A DNA stretch of 64,000 nucleotides, taken from the NCBI RefSeq assembly GCF_050436995.1, contig NC_134758.1:2790001-2854000 (forward strand). The letters are read 5' to 3'. The translations under genes and the position numbers were made by a program. The stretch's first letter is position 1; each line of letters opens with the position of its first letter. Below the pieces are notes generated by a model, which was not told where the DNA came from, did no database searches, and worked only from the letters and a program-made list of their open reading frames with translations. The stretch comes from Anticarsia gemmatalis (Eukaryota > Arthropoda > Insecta > Lepidoptera > Erebidae). Of the stretch, positions 22,427-34,964 are shown in pieces.

Positions 22427-25400
22427 AAATGTTGTTGAAGTAGAAAAATTACCAAAATATTTTCTCTTAAAATGTCTGAAATTCAGCTTGCTTACAGTAA
22501 CTGGAGCGTGAAACGTTCCAGTCAAAACATAACCTATCAGAAAAGGCTTAGTCTATTTGCTACATTATTTTTATTACCACTTAAACAAAACATTTTATAA
22601 ACTTATTTCTTAAATGAGTAAATTTTTACGACACAAAGAGAAAATATTACGAAATAAAGTTTAAAAAGTATATATTTCTAAGCCATAAAGAAATAGGTAC
22701 CATAGACTCAATTTAAAACAAAGTAACAATAAGCACTGGCCAGATACTTAATAACTTCATGAACTTAAGATTATAAATAAAACTACGTAAAAAATAAATT
22801 ATCGGTTCCTTTGAAATGAAAATTTAATATCCGTAGCTTATTTATTTTCAAATCATATAAATTAGAACATATTAAAGCGAATGCTTAATAACTCAGTACT
22901 AAATCATAATTTCCTCTAAACTTAATTAATTTCGTGGTACAAATGTCGGAAATAAGTAATTTAGTACAACTACGATACACGTAGGTTTCATTGTAATTAA
23001 CATAACTAGAATATTATGAGTTTTGAATAATGAATTATAACAAGATACATTATTAGTAGTTTATTTCATGTCTCTGAACTGAGAATGATTTAAACTAACG
23101 CATTTGTAACAATAATAAAAGGTTGATCTGTAAAATGATACTTAATAGCAAAATAAAGTACCTATTTAAGGAAAAAGTAATTAAAAATATAAGCATTTTT
23201 GGTTTCCGACATTTCTCGAGAAAGCTCTAGGTACCCCCACTATATGAGAGTACCACGTGTGAAAGCTAAAGTTTAAAAAAGTAGGATATCGAATTGACTT
23301 TAGACGGGGAACCGCGAAACTTCCGTCGTACCATAACAAAAACTCATTATTTTAAATGAAAATATGAATGTATTACGGATATTTTTAAGTTCGCTTTCAT
23401 ATATTTATTTATTCAAAATGTTTGACTTAACATGATTCCAATAAAGTCTAACGGACTTCATTTCACCATTGTGTAAAAATATATAACAAAGTGAAACACG
23501 TGTATGTCATCAAAGGGTTTTTATCACAAAGGAAAATCCATATATTTGTAAAAAAAAATGGGTCGTGGGCTAAATATGCTATATTCAGATCATATAGCTT
23601 TTGAAATATAAAAAGTGTATAATACAATAACATTTATTTCACATTTTCCTGTACTATTTCTCGCTAGAGTATATCGGAAATTATTTCTTGACGTATGCCG
23701 CCATTTTCTTTTATATTTTTTTTAAAGAGACTATTTGTGAGAAGTTGAGACAGAACTATGAAGATAAGGCGCTTGTTATTCTCTCTTATTAGACGGACAC
23801 CATATTTAGCATCATTATTTAAAAAATAGGGATTTCTTTCAAAACAAACAGTGTTACTTTATTACATACATGAATGAATAATTTGAAGTGAATGATAAAG
23901 AAACATTCACGTATGACGGGGTGGTTCAATTCATTTTAACTGAGTAAGGGATTATTCCTATACCGAAATTAAATACTAACTAAGTAGTACGTAAAAAACT
24001 TGTATTATAAAATACCCACTCTATTGTACTTCTACTACACGCGTGGAAAAAGGCTTTAAATCTCCATTTTTTTCTCAAAAAAGTTCAGGCGTCATCTATC
24101 TGTGTAACAGCTGACCTTCACAGGCTGTATTTCGAATTTCACGTGTAAAATAGACGAAGCACTGCCGAAATAAACGCTAAAAATACTTTTTTTCACAAAC
24201 GTTTAATCAATCGCGTAATTTGACTATAGCTTTTGTGCAAATCAATTCGTGCAATGAATTGTTTGCGAAAGCCAATATGCGGGAGTCGGATACAAAAACT
24301 ATTTCGTTCCAGTATTTTTTTTCTGGCTATATTTACTTTTGGCTAATAGTTGATTTATTATACTCCATGTTAATACGTAATGTGGGAACTATAGGGTTTC
24401 AATTGAAATCGTTTAATAATGTTCTGTGTGTGCGATTGGTATGTAAAACAGCAACATAAAGTTTTAATAAATCAATTTATTTAAAAAAATACAAGAAAAT
24501 AATCAAGGATTAAAAACAGGCGTAAAATTTTAAAATAATCAGGTACAAAAGTTCTTTATACAAAAATAAAAGGAAGTTTAAGTGTGCTTTGCAATTACAA
24601 TTAAACTATGAACTACAAATTCCATAGACAAATAATTACATTACCACTTGGTGTACGAAATTGGACACTTAATTACGTAATTTTATTACTTTATAATCTT
24701 ATTCTATTTTCAAACTTATTCTAAAAAAACTTTCGCTGAAAACCTTTAAGGCGGGAAAACTGACAGATCGGTGTTGTCAACCTTTTTTTATAATTTGATT
24801 TTTAATATTTTGTACATATGATTTTATAATTCACATATTATCAGTTTTATTGAGTAAATTTTGTTTGTAAGACATAAAATATATTCCAAAACGCTAACAG
24901 TCAGCTACATTCTTAGTCTAGACATATTGCTTAACATTGACTCACATTAATATTTGACACTAAGACCTCTAACACACATCTTAGTTACCGACAAGTTAAT
25001 GCGAACATTTTTTGCAGATAAGTACCACATAAGGAATCACATATACTCTAGTTAGTACAACCACGACGAACAACCAATAATGTATTTTAAAGTTTTTTTT
25101 TACTGAATTTGGGACCTAAGTTTGACACCCTACAGTCCTCTTGATTTGTAATTCAAAATATCTAATTTTTATTTTCTTTTTATCTCACCCTGTGTGTCCT
25201 AAGACAAGTCCTAAACCATCGAACATCAATATTTACGACATTAGGAATTACGACATCCTAGTATCTTCTAACGTTTACACAAACGCTACACATTGTAACA
25301 TTTAGTAACGCTAATTAAAAAACAAACATCCTATGAATTAAAAAGAAAAACCGTATTATTGTAAAGAATCATCTCAACTGTCAAAAGTTTCATTTACGAA

Positions 25401-26244
25401 TTGGATATGAAAACTGAATATTGTCTCAAGCTAAAATATTATTCGAAAGCAGACATTTTGAACTCAAGTCGATCGTTTCAAACTTCAAGTCTTTTTAAGA
25501 TTCCGGATTATATATCAGTAAATATTTTAAAATATCACCTACATCTGTAAAGTGCTTAGAAATAGATCAGTAGAATGCTTGAAAACCGGACACTCGACTT
25601 GAATACAACTATTCGGATACAGAGCGTTGAACCGTTTTGTTGAAAAGGCATACTCGTAGCGTCGGACTCGACACTAACGCTCGAGAATTCGACAAAAGCG
25701 GGCAGTTAGTGTCAAGTGATATACATGTGATATTTACTAACACTTCACATGCTTGGTCCACAATCGGCAACGCGTCGACGAACATTTTCACCATTCCATA
25801 GAAATGAATAAATTCACAGATGGATAAACCTCTACTTTTGAACTATCCACGTTTCGAGTAATGGCAGATTTCTTTGACCATTTCTATGAGTTTGTGAAAG
25901 TTATGTGTATAATGCAGAAAAGCCATAGTTTTCATATAGGACGAAGCCTTTTTCGTAGTAAATTGTGGTTGTTTAAAAAATTCCACCTGAATAAAACGAC
26001 TTTAAAATGTGTGAATAACTTGCATAATGATTTTTAAACTAATTTTAACTTGTCGTTAACTATTACAATAATCATCCATTCTTTCAATCGACTTCCGTGA
26101 TGTGCAATAACTAGGTTTTTAATAAAATAAAAACATTATATAGGGCACCACTGTTTCGAACCACTGGTTCACTCAAACATGATTTTTATAGGTCACCAGG
26201 CAAAAGAAATTGACTTTTTTATGCTGCAGTTTTACCCTATATAC
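22427..26244. other. AT-rich gene desert
   Basis: No gene is supported. At 25609-25794 the minus strand has a 61-codon ATG frame in a slightly more GC-rich patch that also holds the inverted pair GACACTAAC/GTTAGTGTC. It has no recognisable domain. Confidence 0.35.
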
Positions 26245-27547
26245 TATTTTTATTTAGTTTAGTAAATTAAATCTAAATAAATAGATTAAGACATTTTCAA
26301 CAGATTAAAATAATTTAATTTTAAATTGCTTTAAACAACGATTAGACGTCAATATTTCTAAAATCCCTGTTTTCAGTTTGACATTATTATTAATAATACT
26401 GTCTCCCTGTCTTAGAAAATAACATAACATAAAATAAATATGTGCTCAACAATTTAATTTACTAAATAATTTATCTACATTCTAGTTAAAACGAAATGAG
26501 TTTTGTTACAACCAATTATATTTATCTGTTAATTCTGTCACATGGCATTTAAGAAAAAACACGTTTCGCGCCCACTTTTCAAACCTCTTATAAAAAGTTA
26601 GTGCTCATTATTTAATTGATAGAAATAAATCATATCTTTGTAGTTAATAATTTACGAGATACGGGAAATATTACTTTACACCTATTAAATATAAGGTTAA
26701 TTTTACAATAGACACTAAGAAAATTCATAAGACTTTACATGTAAGGAGTTTACGATTTGTTAATTAGTGTATTGGGTTTTTGGAAAAGATTTCCTTCTAC
26801 TATTACAAAAATTGTGCTTTTAGGAACAATAAAAAAACTCTCATATATTAATTATAGCTATTCTAAACACTACAGGACTGGGGCCCTTGCTTATTACTAC
26901 GATAAGGCTACGGGTCTAGGTATATAAGGAAACATTTTAAATAATCGACAGACTTGCAGCTCTCAGTAGCGCGATTTTCTACAGACAATTAAAAATAAAT
27001 TAGTTCTTACAATTTCCGCTAGAGGCTCGGACTAATTTTCATACAAAAATTGTGAATAGTTAACCGGTTGTCGATAGTTTCAAAATACATTTATCCTTAC
27101 ACCTACCAAAGAAGTAGAAGTAAGATAAAACTGCGCTATTTTCTTCTTGTTCTATTTGCTATTTAGTCTGTTGACTATTTAAAAAGTCTCCTGTATATTA
27201 CCGTCTAATTCTAAGCAGTAACTAGGTTTACTGGTGGCAGTAAAAAGGCCTTTTGGGTTTTTTCACGAAAACACGAAACTTATTTCTAACACCTCGGGAT
27301 TCTTCTATACACATACAATTTAATGTTTCGCATATCCGTGAAATATTGTGTCATGTAGGATTTAGGTAATTGATATAAAATAATATTAGTAATTATCTAA
27401 GGATTAGTAAATCGATAAGCGTAATTTAGTAGTCATTGTGCATAGTATAGATATTTTCAGTAAAAAATAAATTCACTCCAAAAATATCGGGTACTCTTAT
27501 TAGCTATATTCTTTTTCTCAAATTTGGGAACGCCTCCACCGGCGGAC
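26245..27547 (-). other. Candidate 3' UTR exon of the receptor
   Basis: A strong acceptor, a long pyrimidine run ending TTTTTACAG at 27548, opens an exon beginning GTCCGCCGGTGGAGG at 27547. This pairs with the donor at 28320 to give a 773-bp intron. On the minus strand the first AATAAA that I noticed downstream is near 26245, so that end is only a guess. A dispersed repeat copy (26955-27085) would lie inside this UTR. Confidence 0.35.
26955..27085 (-). repeat. Dispersed repeat family A, copy 3
   Basis: On the minus strand the order is ACTATCGACAACCGG, TTTTTGTATGAAAAT, GCCTCTAGCGG, then TGTAGAAAATCGCGCTAC. The same order is seen in the 32.7-kb copy. It would fall in the candidate 3' UTR of the receptor. 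Confidence 0.6.
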
Positions 27548-28320
27548 CTGTAAAAACAAAAGAAAACAAAAATATTTTTGAAACTCGAAACACGATACTC
27601 TCGAAGTTTTTTTAAAAACATTTCCCCTTATTCCCCCTCTGTTTACTTCGAAGGAAGAATGGGAAGAACTTTCAGAGTTGTACTAGCTAACGCAAATCTT
27701 AAAAAAACCGTTGGAGGCTAACTGATTGCTGTTTTGTTCTATGCTGCTCTTGCTTTTTCCTACAGAAAAACATAACTATGCGACCCAATAGTCAAATTAA
27801 GAGTCTTGTGTCACGCCGCTTTTCTTCGTAAAGAGCCAAATAAATGGTTAAAAAAAATACAGCATTTAAATTCTACAACCGCGCGAAAAAAGAAAAAAAT
27901 AGTCTTGCAACATTTGCATAATGTCAAAACATTTTGACATTTAACCTTGTTATTACCCAGACGTAAACAAGGAGGTCGTAATTGGCCTATGACATTGTAA
28001 GAAAAGTGAAGAATTATATTATTTCTGTTCTCGAAACTTCTTTTTATTCTCTTTACGTAGTTAAAGTGTTAGTACTTCAACTAAAGAGAAAAAAAAGTTT
28101 GGTTTGTGTCCGTTAAGCATCGTCGTGAGCTAATTATCCGGCCGGGCGAGGTGCAATTAAGTTTTTCTGTCGGAAAATCTTTGCAGCTTGTACTTGAAGA
28201 ATGAGATCAAAAATATGAGTAAAAATTATAATTTTATTAGCATTCCTTTACCTTTAGGAAATAGTGGTAGAAAAAGTTCCTGGAATAATTAACAGATTAA
28301 AATTATTTTCAGATACTCAC
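27548..28320 (-). other. Candidate 3' UTR intron of the receptor
   Basis: This interval is bounded by the GTGAGT donor at 28320 and the CAG acceptor at 27548. It is AT-rich with no supported reading frame. It is inferred from the splice signals alone. Confidence 0.4.
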
Positions 28321-28335
28321 CCGTGACACCAACTG
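28315..28335 (-). other. 3' UTR start and splice donor just past the receptor stop
   Basis: Fifteen nt after the stop codon, the minus strand reads CGG/GTGAGTATCT, a near-consensus 5' splice site with the exon ending at 28321. A junction this close to the stop should not trigger nonsense-mediated decay. Confidence 0.55.
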
Positions 28336-29652
28336 TTAGAATTGACTCTGTGTGGGCGCCCCGTCAAACGACTCCTCGTTGATGAGCCGCAGCTTAACTG
28401 ACTCCCTGCGAAGGTTGTAGCTAGTGGAAATATGGCAATGCTTTACGTCAACGGTAAGTAGGTCCTCATTCAATTCCACTCCACTTTTTTCCACGTCCGC
28501 GGCCGCGCTCGGCTTCCTTTTGTGACGGAATGACGTCGCTCGTTGCGAACTAGAGCCCAAGTAACTATCCGTCGTCGTATTACCGTTAAAAGTCTTCTCA
28601 GACGGACCGACTCCCATCTGCTCTAATTGCATGTTCCCTCGCAAGTTCACCGAAGAATCGATACACGGTATCAATTGCTTGAATTCCTTCCTGAAATTCT
28701 CATTCATCCATGCGTAAATGAAAGGGTTGTAGCATGTAGAGGACATAGCAATCACATGTCCCATAAAGAATATCAAATAGTAATATTTCAAATGTATCGC
28801 GTACATGTAGTAATCATTGCATAGATTTATCACATTCAAAGGTAGCCACGACAAACCAAATATAGTAACCATTGCTATCAGCATCTGGTTAGTTCGTCGC
28901 TTCCTATTTTTGTCCAGTTCCTCTTTGCGAGAATTTTTGCTGGCGGCTTTCGCTTTAGCCCTGTCATTCAATTTGAAACTGACACACGTGTAACAGAAAG
29001 CAATCACAATGAAAGGCAATACGAATTGCAACACAGACGTCACAGAGCCGAAAAGCCGTCGCAATCTCTCTGAAGGCCACGTCTCTTCACAATACCGCCC
29101 AATTTCTAGGTCGTAGTACGTCATGAAGATAGCGTACGGAGTTGTCACCGTTATGGAAAAGGTCCAAATCATGACGATTACGATTAAACAAGTTTCGATC
29201 TTCATTCTTGGTCTGAACGGGTAAATGATTACGAAGAACCTATCTATTGCGATAGACATAAGCGTCAATGTGGATATGTATACGCTGCATCCCTGTGCGA
29301 AAGGCATTATGTGGCATAGCAAGGAGCCCCAACTCCAGTTACCGCGGAAGGTGTATAGTGGAGTGAAGGGGACGGCGAAGATGCAAAGCAAAATGTCTGA
29401 GAGTGCTAAATTGCTGATGAAAAGGTTGGTGACGGTCTGCATCGCTTTGTTCCTGATGACGACGAAACATACTAGAATGTTCCCCAGTAGTCCTAAGACA
29501 AATATGATGGTGTAGATCACGCAGAAGATAGCTTGAACGATCTTGTTCGAGATTATGTTCTCATAACTTATTTGTGTGGGCGTCAGACTGGCTGTTAAGT
29601 TGTTTTTGTCCGTCGCGTACAGCTCAGTATAATTTACAGCAGTCTCGTTCAT
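28336..29652 (-). CDS. sNPF-R: Short neuropeptide F receptor-like GPCR
   Basis: A rhodopsin-class receptor of 438 residues, complete in one exon. Residues are numbered from the chosen ATG at 29652; an in-frame TTG ten codons upstream is not a credible start. N-glycosylation sites lie at Asn2, Asn7 and Asn18. Seven hydrophobic segments start near residues 40, 76, 112, 154, 203, 257 and 291. Hallmarks are Asn58 in TM1, LALSD with Asp86 in TM2, Cys113 and Cys188 for the extracellular disulfide, DRF at 137-139, FGLSWLPLN in TM6 and NPFIY at 309-313. The segments TVTNLF, FTPLYTF and AMSSTCYNPF favour insect sNPF receptors over the long NPF receptor. The tail of about 110 residues is rich in Ser/Thr. 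The family couples to G proteins in neurons and controls feeding and hormone release. Family assignment is firm; the paralogue among lepidopteran sNPF receptors is not settled. Confidence 0.93.
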   Translation of the reverse strand: MNETAVNYTELYATDKNNLTASLTPTQISYENIISNKIVQAIFCVIYTIIFVLGLLGNILVCFVVIRNKAMQTVTNLFISNLALSDILLCIFAVPFTPLYTFRGNWSWGSLLCHIMPFAQGCSVYISTLTLMSIAIDRFFVIIYPFRPRMKIETCLIVIVMIWTFSITVTTPYAIFMTYYDLEIGRYCEETWPSERLRRLFGSVTSVLQFVLPFIVIAFCYTCVSFKLNDRAKAKAASKNSRKEELDKNRKRRTNQMLIAMVTIFGLSWLPLNVINLCNDYYMYAIHLKYYYLIFFMGHVIAMSSTCYNPFIYAWMNENFRKEFKQLIPCIDSSVNLRGNMQLEQMGVGPSEKTFNGNTTTDSYLGSSSQRATSFRHKRKPSAAADVEKSGVELNEDLLTVDVKHCHISTSYNLRRESVKLRLINEESFDGAPTQSQF

Positions 29653-29732
29653 TGTTACTGCGTTGTAAAGTACGTATAGCAATTTGTTTTGGGTTTAAAA
29701 TCTGATGTTTACGACCATCGATGTTCGGAAAC
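29653..29732 (-). other. 5' UTR part of the receptor coding exon, with upstream splice acceptor
   Basis: Reading the minus strand, a T-rich tract ending TTTTGTTACAG stops at 29733. The exon would begin at 29732, leaving 80 nt of leader before the ATG. This marks an upstream leader intron. Confidence 0.65.
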
Positions 29733-30757
29733 CTGTAACAAAACAAAGGGTTTGATTTAACATCTTCTCTTGACTTGAGGGTCGGAACAATTATAGTTTT
29801 TCCGATAATGTTCTAAGGTCGTTGACGTTTCTACTAAGTGGCTATAGGTTTTATGGTACTTTTTACTAGGTGATTCTTAACAAGAACATTGCTGACTTTG
29901 AATTGACTGAATTTTATTTTATTGTATTTCCGGTTTGTGTTAACTAGAGTAATGTAAATGAAGCACTACAAAAACGTATTTCGGTTCATGGCTTTTAAAA
30001 ATAATGAAAATTGGCGAAAAGTTATAGGGAGCTGATTTTGTTCCGAAGTGCTTAGGTTTTCAACCATTTAATATTTATAAATATTAAGGAAAACCTATAA
30101 AACATGACTTAACTTGTGCCTAGAGTATATAAAACTAACAATCACAATTTTATCTTAGACAACCACCACAAAGTATTAGCAAAACTCAACAGTTTTCTTT
30201 CGAACAATATTACAATCAAACTACAATAAAAAGTCAACTCTATGCCCTTCAAACAAACATATAAAGCGAGCTCAATACATCGCCATTTTTATTTGGTTTG
30301 AAAAACAAAACTTTTGTGGAAGCCTTACGCCGGCCGGTCACAATAGAGAGTATAGCGACGTCCGAACATAATATTGTTGAGAATTTCCAGCTCCAGTTGT
30401 GAAACATGCCTTGTTTTTATAAAGTTCACCAGTGTTTTTCTGAGACTTTTGTATTGCTGTATTGAGTGTTTATTTTCTGTTATTGGATGATAAATAGCTA
30501 AATAATGTATTTAAAAAATATATTGCATTTTTAAGGTGAATTATTTGGTCGGTTACTTGTAAAACTTTCAAAATTAACTTCTCTTTACCTACTGCTAATG
30601 GAAGTACGAGTATGTGAAATTAAAATTAGCCAAACCCGGTGAACGTAGGACAGGTTACTTATTAAAAAAAACTGTTATATCTATTTACTTATTTGTTATT
30701 GTGTTGTTATGTAAAAGGTACAATAAGATTGGCATGTACTTGTCTTAAATCTTTTAC

Positions 30758-30840
30758 TAATAATATAAATGCGAAACTAAGTAAGTACATCTAACCGTCT
30801 CGCTACCTAGTTTACTTCGGATGCTTAGTAAGAATGTTGT
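30758..30840 (+). repeat. Helitron-type 5' end fragment
   Basis: TACTAATAATATAAATGCGA and the following CATCTAACCGTCTCGC resemble the 5' portion of the short Helitron-like elements. The 3' hairpin and CTAG are missing. Confidence 0.3.
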
Positions 30841-31854
30841 TTGTCGAGTTTCACTTCCCCAAATAAACTGTTACATCAAGTAATTAGCAATAATATTCCT
30901 ACGTCATTTCACAGTAACTTTACACATAGCACATGAGCATGAACTTTCAACTTCACACGTCAACTTATATAAATAAAACAGCATCCGTAATGTAGTACAA
31001 ACAAACAAATCAACAAATCAGCTTTATCAAAGGGATATCTGAAATGTTCCATTTTAATTAAATTCCACGTTTCGTTAGTCACTCGCATTTCTGTATGTTG
31101 ACAGCTAAAAGGTCATTTGGGTATGTTTAAATTGGTGTATTATGCATAGTGATAAGTAAGAAAACTGGAGAATGTGTTTATGTAATCTTTTGAGTCATAA
31201 AGATGTTAGGTTTTAGCTTGATCAATATATCGTGTTTCAAAAGTTATTAAATATGTTTTTGTAGAGAAAAGTCAAAATTATATTTTACTTATTAATATAT
31301 AATATACCTTGGCCAATGGACGTAGAAGTTAAAGGTTCAGAGCGAATTCTATAATACAAGGTAACGGAAGGACATTATTATTTCTTTAGCTGATTCTGGG
31401 TGAAAGAACTAAGATTTCTGTATTTAGGGTCACTATACAGACCAAAGGGGTACCAACGCCAGAAAAGATAAATCAATATTTCAAACTAGAAAACACACGT
31501 CCGAATTTGGTTAAGATTTACAATCTACATTATGATACTCCTTTAAAGAAAATTGCTTATAAGTTACAAATCACAGTTTCAACACACTTTATAATGAAAC
31601 TTCATAAACCAAGCTCGTAATCTCGGTTAGTAATTCACAGACCTTAGGTATCTAATCCTAGGTGAAATTGGCCGGGTGCCAGGCAGCGTCGATAACGGCT
31701 CGAAGCCCCGGGAGAAATTACATGGACACGTGTACTGCGCTGTTTGTTTCCTGTTTCATACAATGTATGATAGTTTCGTGATTTTGTATTGTATGAATCT
31801 TGTGTGGTATTGATAATAAGCTGTGCTGAAATATACCGTCACGCCTGCTATATA

Positions 31855-31925
31855 CGAAGGAGAAGGCAGCAGTGTCTTATCGATTATGATGTTAGTCCCA
31901 CGTACGGAGCGAGCCTATTGCCATA
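31855..31925 (+). repeat. Lepidopteran dispersed repeat fragment
   Basis: CCGTCACGCCTGCTATATAC, a GAGAAGGCAG stretch and GCGAGCCTATTGCCATATAC are blocks I recognise from a widespread moth repeat. No ends are visible here. Confidence 0.45.
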
Positions 31926-32694
31926 TACAAGGCATGTTTAAAAAAACCTATGGTCTTATAATTATTTAATAAAAAATCAAATCTTCAGTATATTGTTTTG
32001 TGTTTTTTTTTATTAATACGGCTGTATTGTTCTTATAAAAGCATACATAGCAAATCTCATTAGAATGTTTTTTTTTCTTCTTTTTGTTCATTGTTTTAAG
32101 TCTAACAGCTCTGTGTTGTATTTACTTTCAAACCTGGCTCGGTTGGCGTATTTTTTTTGGTAAAACAGTAAGTAGATATTGAATTTATAATATTATAGGT
32201 ACAGCACTGTCGAATTTCACTTCATTTTCATTTTTGTCGAATTCGTGGCTTGGACATAAAAGCATTACTGAAAAATATAGTTACTTTCGCATTGTCTCAA
32301 AAATACGAGTATTTGTACAGATATAAATAGATTATTTATTCAGTTTTCTTGTTTATTTATAGTAACTTTCACGAGAAAACCGAATGTAAATTATTGAATA
32401 AACGTGTAAATAAATGAAAACTTTCCAACTTGAGTTCTTCAACCTTGAAACTGCGCAGAACTAATAATAACTTATTATAAATAGTAAACAAAGATAATAA
32501 GAGAAAATAAAACTTTCAAGGAGGAATAATGTTATTCATTTAATTATATTATTATCTGACCACAGCCGGTACTTCGCCAGCCTGGTGGTCTCAACGCTCC
32601 CTAACCCCTTACTAATATTAGAACTCTTGCATTAAAGTCATATTGAGTAGATAACAAATAAAAAAATAAGGGCGCTACCGGTTTGCGAAAAAGA

Positions 32695-32910
32695 CATGGA
32701 CAATTCTTGCACTATCGACAACCGAATAGCTATCGATCAATTTCGTATGATAATCTGATCAGCGCCTCTACTCGATGCCGTAAGGTATAATTTTACTGCA
32801 CATTTCAAATACTTTCGAATTTTCATTCATTCATTTACTCTCGAATTCAATTACTTTCGAATACTTTCAGTATTCTATAGTTTCGAATGTAGAAAATCGC
32901 GCTACAATTT
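32695..32910 (+). repeat. Dispersed repeat family A, copy 4
   Basis: It contains CACTATCGACAACCGAATAG, a TTTCGTATGATAATCTGATC block, GCGCCTCTACTCGATGCC and TGTAGAAAATCGCGCTAC, in the same order as copy 3. An extra run of ACTTTCGAAT-like units sits in the middle. Confidence 0.6.
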
Positions 32911-33836
32911 TTGCACGCAACTTCCACGTTTCAACCAAAATGTTGGTACTAATTTTATAATCAAGGCTGCCAACCTAAACGGTGCTGGAAGATATGCAAA
33001 CGAGTTAATTTAGGAGCGGCTTATATTATGTCATACCAGTAAATGTGTATATCACATGTTCGTGAGACGTGTTATGTCGTTCTATGGCTAATTCTTTCTC
33101 GTTTTAGCAAAATTAACACGATTATTATACTGCTTCATTTGTAAAACGGCTCGCGTTTTGGATTTAGAGTTTGTATGTGAGGTATAAATATGATTTTGGA
33201 GAGTATACGGTCTTTTCTCCTTAAGTGGGGTAGATAGTAGCCCCTTGTCTGTTTGTACAATTATGTGTACATTAACAAATTATGTTAGATAGATAAATGT
33301 AATAGGGTTTTTCTATCTTAGACAAAAATTTCGTGAGATTTTTTATAATTTATTGGTTACAAACTGATAAAATTGTTTTACTTTGAATCGTTCGGTGGTA
33401 TTTTTTATAAATAAAATATAGCTTCTGATACTAAAAGTATCGATTACCTTGTTACAATATCACGGATTAATTACAAAGATTGGAAGGTAATAAAAATAAT
33501 ACCCGCCATTATTGCCTTAAACAATATTAAATTACATCATACACAGTAACTAAAACAAAATAGCCGTGTAACTAAATAAAAATATCGTTCAATTTGTTAT
33601 ACCTACTTTTATTCACATTTCTTTAACAGACAATTTTCCTTTAATTAGATAACGCTTGAAAACCCCCGGTATGAGGTTGTCTTGTAGCCATTCTTTATTG
33701 AAGCCGGCCAGACGGACGCTTAAGCCCACAATTACGGGATTATTTGATCCACTGAATCGCATAAATAAGATAAAATATAAATTGCGTTACAGTTTAGTAT
33801 GTAACGTTAATAAATAACTTCTACGTAGTATAGTTT

Positions 33837-34515
33837 ATTGATTTTATTACGAAAATTAATATTATTGTTCGTGGAAATGGGCCTATGTATGTATATATTT
33901 GCAACAATTTCGCGCAAAAACAGATAAACACATAAAAATAGAAATAAATAAATTTAACCCATTACTGTCCCACTGCTGGGCAAGGGTCTCCTCCCGTAAT
34001 GAGGGAGGGGTTAGGCCTTGAGTCCACCACGCTGGCCAAGTGCGGGTTGGGGACATAGGTTTATAAAATTTTGTAAACTACCCAGATTACAACCTAGTTA
34101 AACGTATGTGATATTTTTTACCTTTTGTGTTTTTTATTGATTTTATTACGAAAATTAATATAACTGTTCGAAGAGATGGGTCTATGTATTTATATTTGAA
34201 ACAATTTCGCGCAAAAACAAATAAATACATAGATGAAATTTAGTACACTACACAGATGGTTTACAACCTAGTTAAACGCATGTGATATTTTTTACCTTTT
34301 GTGTTTTTTATTGATAGTACGAAAATTAATATTACTGCGGATTTGGGTCTATGTACTACAATTTATATATATTTGCAATAATTTCGCGCAAAAGCACATA
34401 AATACATTGATGACATTTATTATAATACACAGATGGTTTACAACCTAGTTAAACGCACATGATATTTTGACGTTTTGAGTTTTTATCTGCGGAAGAAGTC
34501 GGGAGTAGAAGCTAG
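33837..34515 (+). mobile_element. Helitron-like element with three internal tandem units
   Basis: Units of about 174 bp begin ATTGATTTTATTACGAAAAT or a close variant at 33837, 34136 and 34310. Each contains CAATTTCGCGCAAAA and CAACCTAGTTAAACG. The array ends at CTGCGGAAGAAGTCGGG and CTAG (34512-34515) before a T, a slightly decayed Helitron 3' end. Unit 1 is about 125 bp longer because another repeat is inserted. The 5' end is not located. Confidence 0.65.
33951..34060 (+). repeat. Dispersed repeat family B, inserted in tandem unit 1
   Basis: ACTGTCCCACTGCTGGGCAA, CTCCTCCCGTAATGAGGGAG and CCACGCTGGCCAAGTGCGGG form the best copy of this family in the window. Units 2 and 3 lack it, so it inserted into unit 1 after the array formed. 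Confidence 0.7.
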
Positions 34516-34959
34516 TGTCGATGAAGTTTAACCGGTAGATAGAATTCTATATAAAAAAAACAAACTGGTACTGGTGGTACTCGTAAAATATAAAGTATTT
34601 AAACCAAATTAAAGCTTATTTTTAACAAATTAAGCCTTATTATATCGGACGTAGACTTACACAATCTAAAACACAGAACGCATACAATTTTTGAATCTAG
34701 ATTTTATTCGTAATTACAGTTATCTATCTCTTAATTGGCTGTAGAATATGGTCACTAAAATAGACTAATGGTTTAGGGTTAAATTTGACTTTATTATCAA
34801 ACCATTACTGTTTGCTAGTTTAACATTTGGGTCGCCTTAATGGGGCCACGGAATTAAGCCCAAAGCGACTATACACAGCATAACAATTATGATACCTAAT
34901 GTATCATAGACTTTAAAAGCACATTATTTATTATTAGAGCTTTGGCGTGGTTTAGTGAT
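34516..34959. other. No recognised feature
   Basis: AT-rich, non-coding DNA between the Helitron and the next SINE. Confidence 0.3.
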
Positions 34960-34964
34960 TCTGA

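Larger units (their letters stand above)
29733..33836. other. Putative leader intron of the receptor, proximal part
   Basis: AT-rich non-coding DNA upstream of the receptor acceptor. It holds a short Helitron-type 5' fragment near 30758, a repeat fragment at 31855-31925 and a dispersed repeat copy at 32695-32910. No exon is recognised. Confidence 0.4.

Noticed and set aside
28627..29515. Plus-strand frames opposite the receptor
   Set aside because: They are antisense shadows of a clearly conserved GPCR coding exon.
28336..29652. Long NPF receptor (NPFR) or processed retrogene
   Set aside because: Signature segments fit sNPF receptors better than NPFR. Splice signals on both sides of the coding exon argue against a retrocopy.
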